From Paenibacillus peoriae (GTDB lineage: Bacteria; Bacillota; Bacilli; Paenibacillales; Paenibacillaceae): a DNA stretch of 64,000 nt. This document shows, piece after piece, positions 1 to 9,112 of the stretch. The position numbers were made by a program, and so were the translations under genes. The notes under the pieces are model-generated. The model was not told where the DNA came from. It searched no databases and saw only the letters and a program-made list of their open reading frames with translations. How positions within the stretch are numbered: the first letter of the stretch is position 1; every line of letters starts with the position of its first letter. The stretch lies in NCBI RefSeq assembly GCF_022531965.1, contig NZ_CP092831.1, positions 2,799,001-2,863,000 on the forward strand, read 5' to 3'.

Positions 1-635
1 TAGAACCGAAGGATGAAGACATGGATTGTATTAAGCAAAGTTGGTTCCTATCACCATGGACCCACAACGATAGTTACTACAACCAACTGATTGAACAGCT
101 CAAATCACTAAGACTGCATAAAGGCCAGCTGATGGGATTGCTATACTCTATAGTTATGGAATGGAATCACCTTTTTGCCCAGACTACGCTGGGTAGAATC
201 TCAATGATCCATTCTTTTCAATCCTGGTACGAGGTAGAAGAGTGGATCAAGCAGACCTCTGAGGGCATTCGTAAGTCAGATGAACAGACTTCGTATTCAC
301 AGGAAATTGTAGACGCCGTGAAAAAAGCGATTATGATCATGCACAATGATTTGGACCAAGCTTTTACAGCTTCAGGTCTGTCCCAGCAACTGAACATCAG
401 CCGAAGCTATTTCAGTCAATGCTTCAAGGATCTGATGGGGAAAACCTTTAATGAGTACTCCCGATTTATACGAATAGAGAAGTCTAAAGAGTATTTATTG
501 AATACAAACAACACGATTTTCTGGATTGCGGAGCGAGTGGGTTATACGGATGAAAAATATTTCAGCCGAATTTTTCGCGAATTGACAGGTCTGCTACCAA
601 GCGAATATCGACACCTCGGCAGAGGGGATAAATAG
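1..635 (+). CDS. AraC-family / YesN-type transcriptional regulator, 5' end outside window
   Basis: C-terminal part of a transcriptional regulator. The frame is open from base 3 through the first ATG at 21 to the TAG at 633-635, so the gene most likely begins left of the window. The last ~100 residues form a classic double helix-turn-helix AraC DNA-binding domain: a first helix pair around LSQQLNISRSYFSQCFK and a second around WIAERVGYTDEKYFSRIFR, with the usual G-PSEYR ending. The preceding region is the helical linker typical of YesN-like response regulators, whose receiver domain would lie upstream. It sits 47 bases before a sugar-binding protein gene on the same strand, the usual arrangement of a two-component regulator next to the ABC importer it activates. 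The regulated sugar cannot be read from the sequence. Confidence 0.85.
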   Translation, partial: EPKDEDMDCIKQSWFLSPWTHNDSYYNQLIEQLKSLRLHKGQLMGLLYSIVMEWNHLFAQTTLGRISMIHSFQSWYEVEEWIKQTSEGIRKSDEQTSYSQEIVDAVKKAIMIMHNDLDQAFTASGLSQQLNISRSYFSQCFKDLMGKTFNEYSRFIRIEKSKEYLLNTNNTIFWIAERVGYTDEKYFSRIFRELTGLLPSEYRHLGRGDK

Positions 636-682
636 CGTACTCTCCCAGATGACCAATAAACCGGGCGAAAGAGGGGAAAGCG

Positions 683-2341
683 ATGATTAAGAAGATGGCT
701 GCATGTGTTCTTGTCGTCAGCTTAATTGCAGTGACCGTATATTTCAGCAAACCATACTTCCGGGAATCGCCAATGGGACCAACGAAAACAATCTCGGACA
801 CTGCCGCTGCCGATCCATTTGGGAAATATGAACATCCCGTTTCCATCCGACTGGGATATGCGGTAGACCCAACAGGCGCGGATCTCTCTGGAGGAGAAAC
901 ACTTGAGAAGAATATATGGAAAACGGTGATTAAACAAAACCTTAACATTGATGTCCAGGTATTATGGCAGGTATCGAAGGAAAATCTGAGTCAGAAAATC
1001 GACCTGGCTATCGCCAGCAATGATCTGCCGGATGCCATGATTGTAAATCAGCTGCAGCTGAACGAGATGATCAAGGCTGGTGAAATTGAAGATCTAACCG
1101 AGGCATACAATAGCAGCGCATCACCGGAAATAAAAAAAATTATTGATAGCACAAACGGATTGGCTATGGAACAAGTGACCTTCGCTGGCAAGATAATGGC
1201 TGTTCCTTCTGTGACAGCGGAAGACTTCAGCATGCTCTGGATTCGACAGGATTGGCTGGACCGTCTTGGACTGAAACCGCCGAAAACGGTAGATGATCTG
1301 GAAGCTATCGCCAAGGCCTTTGTGGAGAATGACCCAGATGGAAACAGTAAGCGGGATACGATTGGCCTTGCTTCAAGCACTGGACTGTATAACGATTTCA
1401 ACAACAGTGCTTTTTCTTTTGATCTAACGCCAATCTTCGCAGCATATGGATCTTTTCCGGGATATTGGCTGAGCAAAGATGGAAAACCTGTATACGGTTC
1501 GGTTCTACCGGAAACGAAGGACGCCTTGGTCAAACTGCGTGAAATGTACGCCAAAGGCCTTCTCGATCCAGAACTGGGTCTCCGCAAAGAAGCGGAAGAA
1601 ACAGTTATTAACGGTCAGGCGGGGATGTTCTTTCAAGGTTTTTATGCTGGGTACTGGCCCCTTCCGAGCGCTTGGCAGAACGAGCCGGAGGCGAACTGGC
1701 AAGCATACGCACTCCCACTGGATGCAAACGGTGCATACCATGTGAAGGTGCATAATCCGTCAAGTTTATTCTTGGTGGTACGAAAAGGATATGCTCATCC
1801 CGAAGCGATCATAAAAATTAACAATCTGTACCTTCGTGATGAGTTCAAGTACGGTACGCGTTTTATGCTGGGCCGCAATTTCTTAGCTCCGACAGATGAA
1901 GCACGATTTGAAACAAAGGCCGCGCAGGATATTCTGATGGGAACCAAAACACCCGCCGATTTCAAGGACAAGTCTGAATACAAATTGCTGGAAAATTTGG
2001 TTTCGACAATAAAACAAACCAAATTGAAGCCTTATGATCAATATGGTATTTCCTATTGGAATGAACACAGCAACAGCTTTATGCGGGGTTATTCGCTTCT
2101 AGTAGGCGGAAGAAATTTTTTCGATCCAAACATCCATAAAGTTCGAAGCCTTACCTATATACGAACTCCAACGATGGAGAAGGCTTGGGGTGAACTATCA
2201 AAACTGGAACATGATACATTTTTAAAAATTATTTTAGGCGCTGAACCGACCGATTCATTTGATCAATTTGTCGAGGAATGGAAGAAACAAGGGGGCGATC
2301 AAGTGACTGTGGAGGTGACTGCACTCCATAACCATCGCTGA
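683..2341 (+). CDS. extracellular solute-binding protein, membrane-anchored type without lipobox
   Basis: Large (552 residue) family-1 solute-binding protein of the YtcQ/LipO kind used by Paenibacillus sugar ABC importers. The start is set by GAGGGGAAAGCG ahead of ATG 683. Residues ~4-21 are a hydrophobic segment, but the only Cys there is at residue 8, too early for a lipobox, so an uncleaved membrane anchor is likely. It shares a core (WIRQDWLDRLGLKPPKTVDD) and a C-terminal block (EWKKQGGDQV) with the next gene's product, so the two are paralogues. Possible roles are a second binding protein or a ligand-presenting partner for the upstream sensor system; the second is only inference from the anchor and from its place between regulator and transporter. 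A terminator-like hairpin follows, separating it from the transporter genes. Confidence 0.85.
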   Translation: MIKKMAACVLVVSLIAVTVYFSKPYFRESPMGPTKTISDTAAADPFGKYEHPVSIRLGYAVDPTGADLSGGETLEKNIWKTVIKQNLNIDVQVLWQVSKENLSQKIDLAIASNDLPDAMIVNQLQLNEMIKAGEIEDLTEAYNSSASPEIKKIIDSTNGLAMEQVTFAGKIMAVPSVTAEDFSMLWIRQDWLDRLGLKPPKTVDDLEAIAKAFVENDPDGNSKRDTIGLASSTGLYNDFNNSAFSFDLTPIFAAYGSFPGYWLSKDGKPVYGSVLPETKDALVKLREMYAKGLLDPELGLRKEAEETVINGQAGMFFQGFYAGYWPLPSAWQNEPEANWQAYALPLDANGAYHVKVHNPSSLFLVVRKGYAHPEAIIKINNLYLRDEFKYGTRFMLGRNFLAPTDEARFETKAAQDILMGTKTPADFKDKSEYKLLENLVSTIKQTKLKPYDQYGISYWNEHSNSFMRGYSLLVGGRNFFDPNIHKVRSLTYIRTPTMEKAWGELSKLEHDTFLKIILGAEPTDSFDQFVEEWKKQGGDQVTVEVTALHNHR

Positions 2342-2402
2342 AGACCATCATGAATGTGATACGATAAATTCTATAAGCACGTTTATAATTCCATTAATCA
2401 AG

Positions 2403-2438
2403 CCGACGATTCCTGTTTCAGGAGCTGCCGGTTTTTTT
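2403..2438 (+). terminator. intrinsic terminator after first binding-protein gene
   Basis: TCCTG/CAGGA stem with a three-base loop, an outer CCG/CGG pairing, and a run of seven T at 2432-2438. Confidence 0.6.
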
Positions 2439-2504
2439 GTTCTTCACTTTGATTAGTAAGTAAGGATAGACAAATGTATGTCGGTAGGTAGGATAAATGC
2501 TTAC

Positions 2505-2523
2505 AAGCCAACATTGGCTTTTT
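2505..2523 (+). terminator. second short terminator hairpin
   Basis: AAGCCA, loop ACAT, TGGCTT, then a short T run continuing the stem. It would reinforce termination before the next promoter. Confidence 0.45.
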
Positions 2524-2601
2524 GATCCCAAATGAAACCGCATACATTCCTCTATCCAAACAGACGTTCAATCCCTATCTCGATTTGTCTTCTCCGAGCT
2601 T

Positions 2602-2620
2602 TATAATGAAAGCGCAAACA
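2602..2620 (+). promoter_or_regulatory. -10 box with overlapping cre-like site
   Basis: TATAAT at 2602-2607 runs into TGAAAGCGCAAACA at 2607-2620. The latter matches the CcpA cre consensus TGWAARCGYTWWCA at 13 of 14 positions. A cre overlapping a -10 box is expected to give catabolite repression of the transporter genes downstream. Confidence 0.6.
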
Positions 2621-2660
2621 ACAATGATAGAGAAATATTCAGAACGAAGGGGAATCGAAT

Positions 2661-4400
2661 GTGATGAGAACTAAATGGTTCATAAAAAGCAAATTGTTGA
2701 CGAGACGTCTGGCTGCGCTGTCGATGTCTGCCCTGGTGATTTCAACCCTTGCAGCCTGTGGGGGCTCCTCCAACCCTCCCACTGCGGAGGAAGCGGGCAA
2801 ATATGAGGCAACACCGGGAGACCCATTCAGTGCCTATAAAGACGAAATAACCGTAACGATGGGTCGTGTAACTACAGCCAACCCGAAACTGCCGGCTGGA
2901 GATACGTATGAGAACAACGCGTATACTCGGCTAGTTAAAGAAACGTTTAACGCTAAGATTAAAGACCAATTTGAAGCCAACGGAGAAGATTACAGCCGTC
3001 AGGTTTCTCTCGCCATCGCCTCTGGGGAACTGCCTGACATGATGCGTGTTGATTCCAAGGATGAACTCAAAGAACTGGTTGATAATGATCTGATTGAAGA
3101 TATGACGGAAATTTACAAACAATATGCCACAGATAACATCAAGAACATTTACGACTCTTATGAGGGCCGTGCATTGGACAGTGCGACGATAGATGGACGT
3201 TTAATGGGACTTCCGGCTACTTCCCTAGATTCCGCGCCAACCATGGTCTGGGTTCGTCAGGATTGGCTGGATCTACTGGGAATCCAACTTGACGCAGACG
3301 GAGACGGGGCCATCAAGCTGGATGATGTGGAGAAAACGGCTGAGGAATTCCTGAAAAGAGATCCTGGCCAATCCGGGAAACCAGTAGGTATTCCCTTTGT
3401 GAACACCCTGAATACAAGTGACTATAATGCTTCTGCCTATACCATGCTGGGAGTTGCCTCCACCAAGGGTGCATTCCCTCAATACTGGATGAAGGGGAAG
3501 GACGGCAGCATTGTTTATGGCTCGACAACAAAGGAAACCAAGCAGATGTTAGGCGTCATGGCAGATTGGTTCAAGAGAGGCCTCATCGACCCGCAATTTG
3601 GAACACGCACATTTGATGATATTACGGCACTGTACACCAACGGCCAAAGTGGTATTGCTTTTGGACCATGGCATATTCCTGACTGGGGTCTGAGCAGCGT
3701 GAAGCAGATGGATAAGAATGCGAAATTCACGGCTTACACTTTGGAGGATGCAGACGGAAAGGTAAACGTGGCACACGCCAATCCAGCCAATCAGTTTATC
3801 GTTGTGAGAAAAGGATATGAACACCCGGAACTCGCCGTTAAAATAGTAAACCTTTTCTACGATAAACTGGCAAATGATAAAAATGTAGAAACATCTATGC
3901 CAGAAGCCGCCAAGTATCAAGAGAACGGCGTAGACGGTTCTACCAGACCTTTTAATATTGAAGTCAACTCGGCTACCTCGCTGCTGGATGATTACTCTGA
4001 CATTGTTCGCGGGATTAAAGGGGAGATTAGTTTGGATCAGGTCCGGACGACAGAATCAAAGAACAATATTAAAAGTATTCAAACCTACTTGAGCGATATG
4101 GATACGGATAACGTAACATCCTGGGCGAAATATCACTCGCGTATCAACGGAGTGGGACTCATCGACAAACTGACACGGGAAAACAAATTCGTTTGGATGA
4201 CACCCGCCTTCTCTGGCACTACACCAAGCATGAAACAGACATGGGCTAATCTGACCAAGATGGAGCAGGAATCTTTCATCAAAATCGTGACTGGTGCAGA
4301 ATCTCTGGATTACTTCGATACTTTCGTTAGCAATTGGAAGAAACAAGGTGGTGACCAGGTAATTCAGGAAATTGAAGACGAAGCTGCATCCGAAAAATAA
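2661..4400 (+). CDS. extracellular solute-binding lipoprotein of sugar ABC transporter
   Basis: Sugar-binding lipoprotein of 579 residues. The signal peptide ends in a clear lipobox, LAAC at residue ~33, followed by GGSS, so it is a surface lipoprotein. The start is GTG 2661 or ATG 2664; the AAGGGG at 2646-2651 serves both. The mature part has the family core (VWVRQDWLDLLGI) with a DADGDGAIKLDD loop that looks like a Ca-binding stretch, and ends in NWKKQGGDQVIQE. Two permease genes follow in the same direction without an ATPase gene, so a shared MsmX-type ATPase encoded elsewhere is presumed. The GH13 alpha-glucosidase closing the cluster suggests an alpha-glucoside substrate, by inference. 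Confidence 0.9.
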   Translation: MMRTKWFIKSKLLTRRLAALSMSALVISTLAACGGSSNPPTAEEAGKYEATPGDPFSAYKDEITVTMGRVTTANPKLPAGDTYENNAYTRLVKETFNAKIKDQFEANGEDYSRQVSLAIASGELPDMMRVDSKDELKELVDNDLIEDMTEIYKQYATDNIKNIYDSYEGRALDSATIDGRLMGLPATSLDSAPTMVWVRQDWLDLLGIQLDADGDGAIKLDDVEKTAEEFLKRDPGQSGKPVGIPFVNTLNTSDYNASAYTMLGVASTKGAFPQYWMKGKDGSIVYGSTTKETKQMLGVMADWFKRGLIDPQFGTRTFDDITALYTNGQSGIAFGPWHIPDWGLSSVKQMDKNAKFTAYTLEDADGKVNVAHANPANQFIVVRKGYEHPELAVKIVNLFYDKLANDKNVETSMPEAAKYQENGVDGSTRPFNIEVNSATSLLDDYSDIVRGIKGEISLDQVRTTESKNNIKSIQTYLSDMDTDNVTSWAKYHSRINGVGLIDKLTRENKFVWMTPAFSGTTPSMKQTWANLTKMEQESFIKIVTGAESLDYFDTFVSNWKKQGGDQVIQEIEDEAASEK

Positions 4401-4417
4401 ACAATCATGAACTGCTA

Positions 4418-4442
4418 GAAGGGCTGCGATAAGCAGCCTTTC
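4418..4442 (+). terminator. hairpin between binding-protein and permease genes
   Basis: GAAGGGCTGC / GCAGCCTTTC, ten pairs with one G-U, five-base loop and no long T run. It probably acts as a partial terminator or mRNA-stability hairpin, keeping the binding protein more abundant than the permeases. Confidence 0.6.
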
Positions 4443-4462
4443 TTCAGGAAAGGGGTCCATCC

Positions 4463-5377
4463 ATGAAACAGGGAAATGATAGAGCAAAAGGTCGGTTGGG
4501 CACGGGTGCCATGTATCATTTGATGATGCTTCCGGGGATTTTATTTTTACTGGTATTCAGCTATGTTCCGATGGTCGGTGTCATTACGGCGTTTCAGGAT
4601 TATATACCAGCCAAGGGGATGTTTGGCTCCAAATTTGTAGGGCTGAAGCATTTTATTTATATGTTTAAGCTGCCGGACATCGCACAGGTTTTTAGTAATA
4701 CGTTGGTGATTGCCATTGCCAAGATTCTATTGGGAACAATGATGGCTATCATTTTTTCCATCTTGTTAAATGAGATCCGCATCAAATTCGTTAAAAAATC
4801 CGTACAGACAATTGTTTATTTGCCACACTTTTTATCCTGGGTAGTTCTAGCATCCGTGGTTGTTAACATGTTCAGTTTGGATGGAATTGTGAATCAAATT
4901 TTGGCTTTTTTCGGTCTGGAGAATATTAATTTTCTCGGCAGCAACACCTGGTTCCAGCCGCTGATTATTGGGACAGACGTGTGGAAGGAGTTCGGTTACA
5001 GTTCCATCGTCTATTTGGCTGCAATTACTTCGATTGATCCGGGTCTGTATGAAGCGGCAGGAATGGATGGAGCCAGCTGGTGGAGAAAAGTATGGCATAT
5101 TACATTGCCAGGTATGCTGCCTATTATCCTGCTCATGGGAGTGATGAGTCTGACCAATATTTTGAGTGCCGGCTTCGATCAAATTTATAATCTGTATAAT
5201 CCGGTTGTCTATGAGTCGGGAGATATTCTGGATACTTATGTATATCGGATTGGACTCGTTGGGCGACAGTATAGCTTCGGTACGGCTGTTGGCCTGTTCA
5301 AGTCAGTGATCGGTATTGTTTTGCTATTGTCCGCCAACCATTTGGCCAAGAAATACACCGACCGAAAAATATTCTAA
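4463..5377 (+). CDS. sugar ABC transporter permease (LplB type)
   Basis: First of two integral membrane subunits of the importer, 304 residues with six predicted transmembrane segments. The EAA loop that docks the ATPase is visible as YEAAGMDGASWWRKVWHITL (residues ~190-210). The N-terminus has the LplB-type motif FSYVPMVGVITAFQDY. The ribosome site is AAAGGGG before ATG 4463. It is followed after 13 bases by the partner permease. Confidence 0.92.
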   Translation: MKQGNDRAKGRLGTGAMYHLMMLPGILFLLVFSYVPMVGVITAFQDYIPAKGMFGSKFVGLKHFIYMFKLPDIAQVFSNTLVIAIAKILLGTMMAIIFSILLNEIRIKFVKKSVQTIVYLPHFLSWVVLASVVVNMFSLDGIVNQILAFFGLENINFLGSNTWFQPLIIGTDVWKEFGYSSIVYLAAITSIDPGLYEAAGMDGASWWRKVWHITLPGMLPIILLMGVMSLTNILSAGFDQIYNLYNPVVYESGDILDTYVYRIGLVGRQYSFGTAVGLFKSVIGIVLLLSANHLAKKYTDRKIF

Positions 5378-5390
5378 GGAGGCAAAGCCT

Positions 5391-6284
5391 ATGTCATATT
5401 CTGTAAGCCTAAAAGATCGAATTGGCCGGTTTGTCATCAATGCCATCGTCATATTTCTGGCATTGATCTGCCTTCTTCCGTTATGGAATATCGTTGCGAT
5501 TTCATTCAGCAGCAGCGAGGCCGTGTCAGCTAATGCTGTAGGTCTCGTACCGGTCAATTTTACAACAGCAGCGTATACGAAAATTATCGATGATGCTCAG
5601 TTCTGGCGTTCCTTTGGCATATCTGTTCTACGTGTTGTGCTCACACTTATTCTCAACATGATTCTTATTATTTTAATGGCATACCCGCTCTCCAAGTCGA
5701 AAAGGGAATTTAGGGGTAGAAACATTTATATGAATGTCATGATTTTTGCCATGCTGTTCAGCGGCGGGATGATCCCGAGTTATCTACTGATCAAAAACCT
5801 CGATATGCTTAATACAATTTGGTCGCTTGTTCTACCGGGAGCTGTCCCTATATTCAGTGTCATCCTTGTCATGAACTTCTTCTCTGCTGTACCTAAGGCG
5901 CTAGAAGAAGCAGCATTCATCGATGGGGCGAATCCGCTCCAGGTCCTGTTCAAAGTGTATGTTCCCGTGTCCATCCCTGCGCTGGCGACGGTAGCACTAT
6001 TCAGTATCGTGGGAACGTGGAATGATTTCTTTAGCGGTTTGATCTATATGACCCAAGTCAGCAATTATCCGCTAATGACTTATATTCAGTCCCTTAACGT
6101 GAATATTGCCGAACTTCTTCAATCCGGCACCAACTCAGCACAACTCAGCAACCTGACTGAAATTTCAAACAAAAATCTAAATGCGGCAAAAATCGTAGTC
6201 GCTGTCATCCCGCTACTGCTCATTTATCCGCTGCTTCAAAAATATTTTGTGACTGGAATTGTTGTAGGATCGGTAAAAGAGTAA
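5391..6284 (+). CDS. sugar ABC transporter permease (YtcP/AraQ type)
   Basis: Second permease, 297 residues. The open frame extends upstream to 5316, but AAGGAGG at 5376-5382 places the start at ATG 5391 (MSYSVSL). It has the family's MFSGGMIPSYLLIK motif and an EAA loop LEEAAFIDGANPLQVLFKVY, and ends in the usual LQKYFVTGIVVGSVKE. It pairs with the LplB-type subunit upstream. Confidence 0.92.
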   Translation: MSYSVSLKDRIGRFVINAIVIFLALICLLPLWNIVAISFSSSEAVSANAVGLVPVNFTTAAYTKIIDDAQFWRSFGISVLRVVLTLILNMILIILMAYPLSKSKREFRGRNIYMNVMIFAMLFSGGMIPSYLLIKNLDMLNTIWSLVLPGAVPIFSVILVMNFFSAVPKALEEAAFIDGANPLQVLFKVYVPVSIPALATVALFSIVGTWNDFFSGLIYMTQVSNYPLMTYIQSLNVNIAELLQSGTNSAQLSNLTEISNKNLNAAKIVVAVIPLLLIYPLLQKYFVTGIVVGSVKE

Positions 6285-6347
6285 TTGTATGATGTGACTT
6301 GATTAAGATAAAAATACTATTTGTGATTGGAAGGGTTGTAATGAACA

Positions 6348-7985
6348 ATGGAAAATAAAAATTGGTGGAAAGAAATCGTTGTATACCAGATATATCCACG
6401 GAGTTTTCAAGATAGTAATGGTGATGGAATCGGCGATTTGAAAGGAATTGTTTCCCGTCTAGACTATTTGCAGCAACTCGGTGTCGGTGCAATTTGGCTA
6501 TCACCAGTTTGTAAATCCCCTCAGGATGATTTTGGTTATGATATTTCGGACTATCGGGATATTGATCCGATGTTCGGGTCTTTGGATGATATGGGGATGT
6601 TAATTCATGAGGCTGGGAAACGTGACATTCGAATCATAATGGATTTGGTGTTAAACCATACTTCCGATGAGCATCCATGGTTTCAAGAAGCAAAAAAAAG
6701 TAAAGAAAATCCGTACCATGACTACTATGTCTGGAGAGATGGCGTTGAAGGAATGCCACCAAACGATTTGGGTTCCATCTTTGGTGGTTCAGCATGGGAA
6801 TGGGTACCCGAGATAGGACAATACTATTTACATCTTTTTTCTGTAAAACAGCCGGATCTCAACTGGGAAAACCCAAAAGTCCGACAAGAGATTTACGAAA
6901 TGATCAATTGGTGGATAAGCAAGGGTGTAGGCGGTTTTCGACTTGACGTAATTGACTTAATCGGAAAAGAGCCAGATTTGAAAATTACCAGCAACGGGCC
7001 GAATCTGCATAAGTATATCAGGGAACTCAGCAAGGAGACGTTTCAAAAAGCTGGAGACCTGCTGACGGTTGGAGAAACATGGGGTGCTACGCCAGAGATC
7101 GCCAAATTGTATAGCAACCCGGACGGCAGTGAGTTCTCAATGGTATTTCAATTTGAACATATTAGTTTGGACGAACAAGCGGGGAAAGGGAAGTGGGATC
7201 TTAAGCCTCTAGATTTTCTAGAATTAAAAAAAGTGTTGTCTAAATGGCAGACAGAGCTGAAGGGGGATGCCTGGAACAGTTTGTTTTGGAATAATCACGA
7301 CTTACCCCGAATCGTTTCTCGTTGGGGAGATGACGGAGAATACAGGATAGAATCGGCTAAAATGTTGGCAACCCTTCTTCATGGCATGCGAGGCACACCA
7401 TACATTTATCAGGGGGAAGAATTAGGAATGACGAATGTTCAATATCCAATTGAAGACTATCGGGATATTGAGTTACTAAATTTCTACAAAGATAGAATTG
7501 AGAAAGGATACCCTGAAGACAAAGTTATGGAGTCAGTCTTTGCAAAGGGTCGTGATAACGCTCGAACACCAATGCAGTGGGACGCTTCCAACAACGCTGG
7601 TTTTACATTAGGGAATCCTTGGATTAAAGTAAACCCGAATTATAAGGACATCCATGCACAAGAAAGTTTAAATAACCCTGAATCCATATTCCATTATTAT
7701 CGGAAACTAATCCGATTAAGGAAAGATCATGAAGTGATCATATATGGGGATTATGAGCTGATATATCCCAAGAATAAAGATTTGTTCGCGTACACTCGAA
7801 CGCTGAAAGGAGCCAAACTACTTGTAGTATGTAATTTTCAAAAATACACAACCCATCTCCCACTTCAGAAAGAGCTGGCAGAGACTAAGCAGCTGCTAAT
7901 ATCCAATTATCCAAGTAACATGTTTGAAATAGAAATGCGCCCTTATGAAGCGAGAATGTACCTTATCGATACACTCCATAAATGA
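6348..7985 (+). CDS. GH13 alpha-glucosidase / oligo-1,6-glucosidase
   Basis: Cytoplasmic alpha-glucosidase of 545 residues with no signal peptide. The GH13 conserved regions are all present: DLVLNHTSDEHPWF, GGFRLDVID (nucleophile Asp200), TVGETWG (acid/base Glu243) and NNHDLPR (third acidic residue Asp318). WWKEIVVYQIYPRSF at the N-terminus and this loop set fit the oligo-1,6-glucosidase/alpha-glucosidase subfamily acting on isomalto- or malto-oligosaccharides; exact linkage specificity is not readable. It lies 63 bases after the permease and probably processes the imported sugar. It ends 7 bases from the convergent gerKB-like gene, with no terminator seen between. Confidence 0.9.
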   Translation: MENKNWWKEIVVYQIYPRSFQDSNGDGIGDLKGIVSRLDYLQQLGVGAIWLSPVCKSPQDDFGYDISDYRDIDPMFGSLDDMGMLIHEAGKRDIRIIMDLVLNHTSDEHPWFQEAKKSKENPYHDYYVWRDGVEGMPPNDLGSIFGGSAWEWVPEIGQYYLHLFSVKQPDLNWENPKVRQEIYEMINWWISKGVGGFRLDVIDLIGKEPDLKITSNGPNLHKYIRELSKETFQKAGDLLTVGETWGATPEIAKLYSNPDGSEFSMVFQFEHISLDEQAGKGKWDLKPLDFLELKKVLSKWQTELKGDAWNSLFWNNHDLPRIVSRWGDDGEYRIESAKMLATLLHGMRGTPYIYQGEELGMTNVQYPIEDYRDIELLNFYKDRIEKGYPEDKVMESVFAKGRDNARTPMQWDASNNAGFTLGNPWIKVNPNYKDIHAQESLNNPESIFHYYRKLIRLRKDHEVIIYGDYELIYPKNKDLFAYTRTLKGAKLLVVCNFQKYTTHLPLQKELAETKQLLISNYPSNMFEIEMRPYEARMYLIDTLHK

Positions 7986-7992
7986 AAAGGTC

Positions 7993-9084
7993 TCAGCTTT
8001 TTAGATTTCTTTTTTTGATGACAATAACCACAAATAGTAACAAAGGGAGAAGAATTTGAAAAATAGGAAACCAGGAATTAAGAACAAATTTTCGACCGAT
8101 TACCATGTGATGAGTATAGTTAGGCGACAGAAAAGAAAGCCCGTAAATAAGTGCAGCAAGGGGAAGAATCCATTTTTTAAATCCGACTCCGGTTATTTTT
8201 TCAAGTCCTATCACTGCACCGTTAAAAAATAAACACATTTTGATGATCAAGCCAAGAAAAAGAAGCAAGGTGAAAAGGGCATCCATTCGTTCGAACAGAT
8301 CTGCTAATTCAATCAACTGAACGGTTTCCAAAAGAGGAAGTGTGCTATTGGCGGCGATCTTGGGTCCGAGAACAAAAATATCCAATTGATTAACAAATGT
8401 TAGAGCAAGTGCGGTCATTATATAGGCAAAGAAAACGGGTTTTGTGAGATTCCGGCCTTTATGTACAAGCGGATAAAATACAAGAAATAACACAGTTTGT
8501 CCGAATGGAAAGGAGATAAGCTCAGGAATAGCGGCTTTAAATATGGGTTTCCATCCTTCCTCTAAAACTGGAAGGGAATTTTCCAAGTGAAAGAGACCAG
8601 TTGCCGGAATTAATATACTAATTATGGCGTATCCAAGTACAAAAAAAGGGAAAAGGAACAAGCAAAATAAGAAAAATGCTTTGTAGCCGTAACGAACCGT
8701 GTTGGATACAACCACGATTGTGATCAAGATGATGATCCACAAAGGGGTTTGGCGGAGCAAAGTCATTACTGTCACCTCGCCTAAATCGCGTATGTTCCGA
8801 GAAGCTTCATATGTAAAATACATCACAAAAAGTAAATTGATGAGTGTACCCACATATTTCCCAGTGTAACGGCGAAACAACATGAACAAATCTAATTCAG
8901 GATCTTGATAGTGAATAACAAGATGGAGCTTTAGCAGAAGTAGTCCTGCTAAAGCTCCTATCAACATGACTAACCAAGCATCTTGATTTGCTTCAGCCCC
9001 CATTAAAAACAAAGTTGTACTTCCAACTTCAAATAAAGACATACAAATGATCAACTCGGATACTCGGATTTTATTTTGACGCAT
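7993..9084 (-). CDS. spore germination protein, GerAB/GerKB family
   Basis: Integral membrane subunit of a germinant receptor, 363 residues and about ten transmembrane helices, of the amino-acid-permease-like GerAB family that forms the germinant-binding subunit in the spore inner membrane. The N-terminus (KIRVSELIICMSLFEVGSTTL) and the loop GWKPIFKAAIPELISFPFGQ are characteristic. It is the last gene of a three-gene - strand operon in the order A-C-B, the order I associate with gerK rather than gerA of Bacillus subtilis. Confidence 0.9.
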   Translation of the reverse strand: MRQNKIRVSELIICMSLFEVGSTTLFLMGAEANQDAWLVMLIGALAGLLLLKLHLVIHYQDPELDLFMLFRRYTGKYVGTLINLLFVMYFTYEASRNIRDLGEVTVMTLLRQTPLWIIILITIVVVSNTVRYGYKAFFLFCLFLFPFFVLGYAIISILIPATGLFHLENSLPVLEEGWKPIFKAAIPELISFPFGQTVLFLVFYPLVHKGRNLTKPVFFAYIMTALALTFVNQLDIFVLGPKIAANSTLPLLETVQLIELADLFERMDALFTLLLFLGLIIKMCLFFNGAVIGLEKITGVGFKKWILPLAALIYGLSFLSPNYTHHMVIGRKFVLNSWFPIFQILLPLLLFVVIVIKKRNLKS

Positions 9085-9112
9085 GGCTTCAATTCACCTC
9101 TCCCTGTTTATC

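Larger units (their letters stand above)
2342..2660 (+). other. intergenic region between the two binding-protein genes
   Basis: 319 bases with no gene. It holds two intrinsic-terminator-like hairpins, then a TATAAT at 2602-2607 overlapping a CcpA-like site. No convincing -35 box lies 16-18 bases upstream of the TATAAT, as is common for promoters that depend on an activator. Confidence 0.6.
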
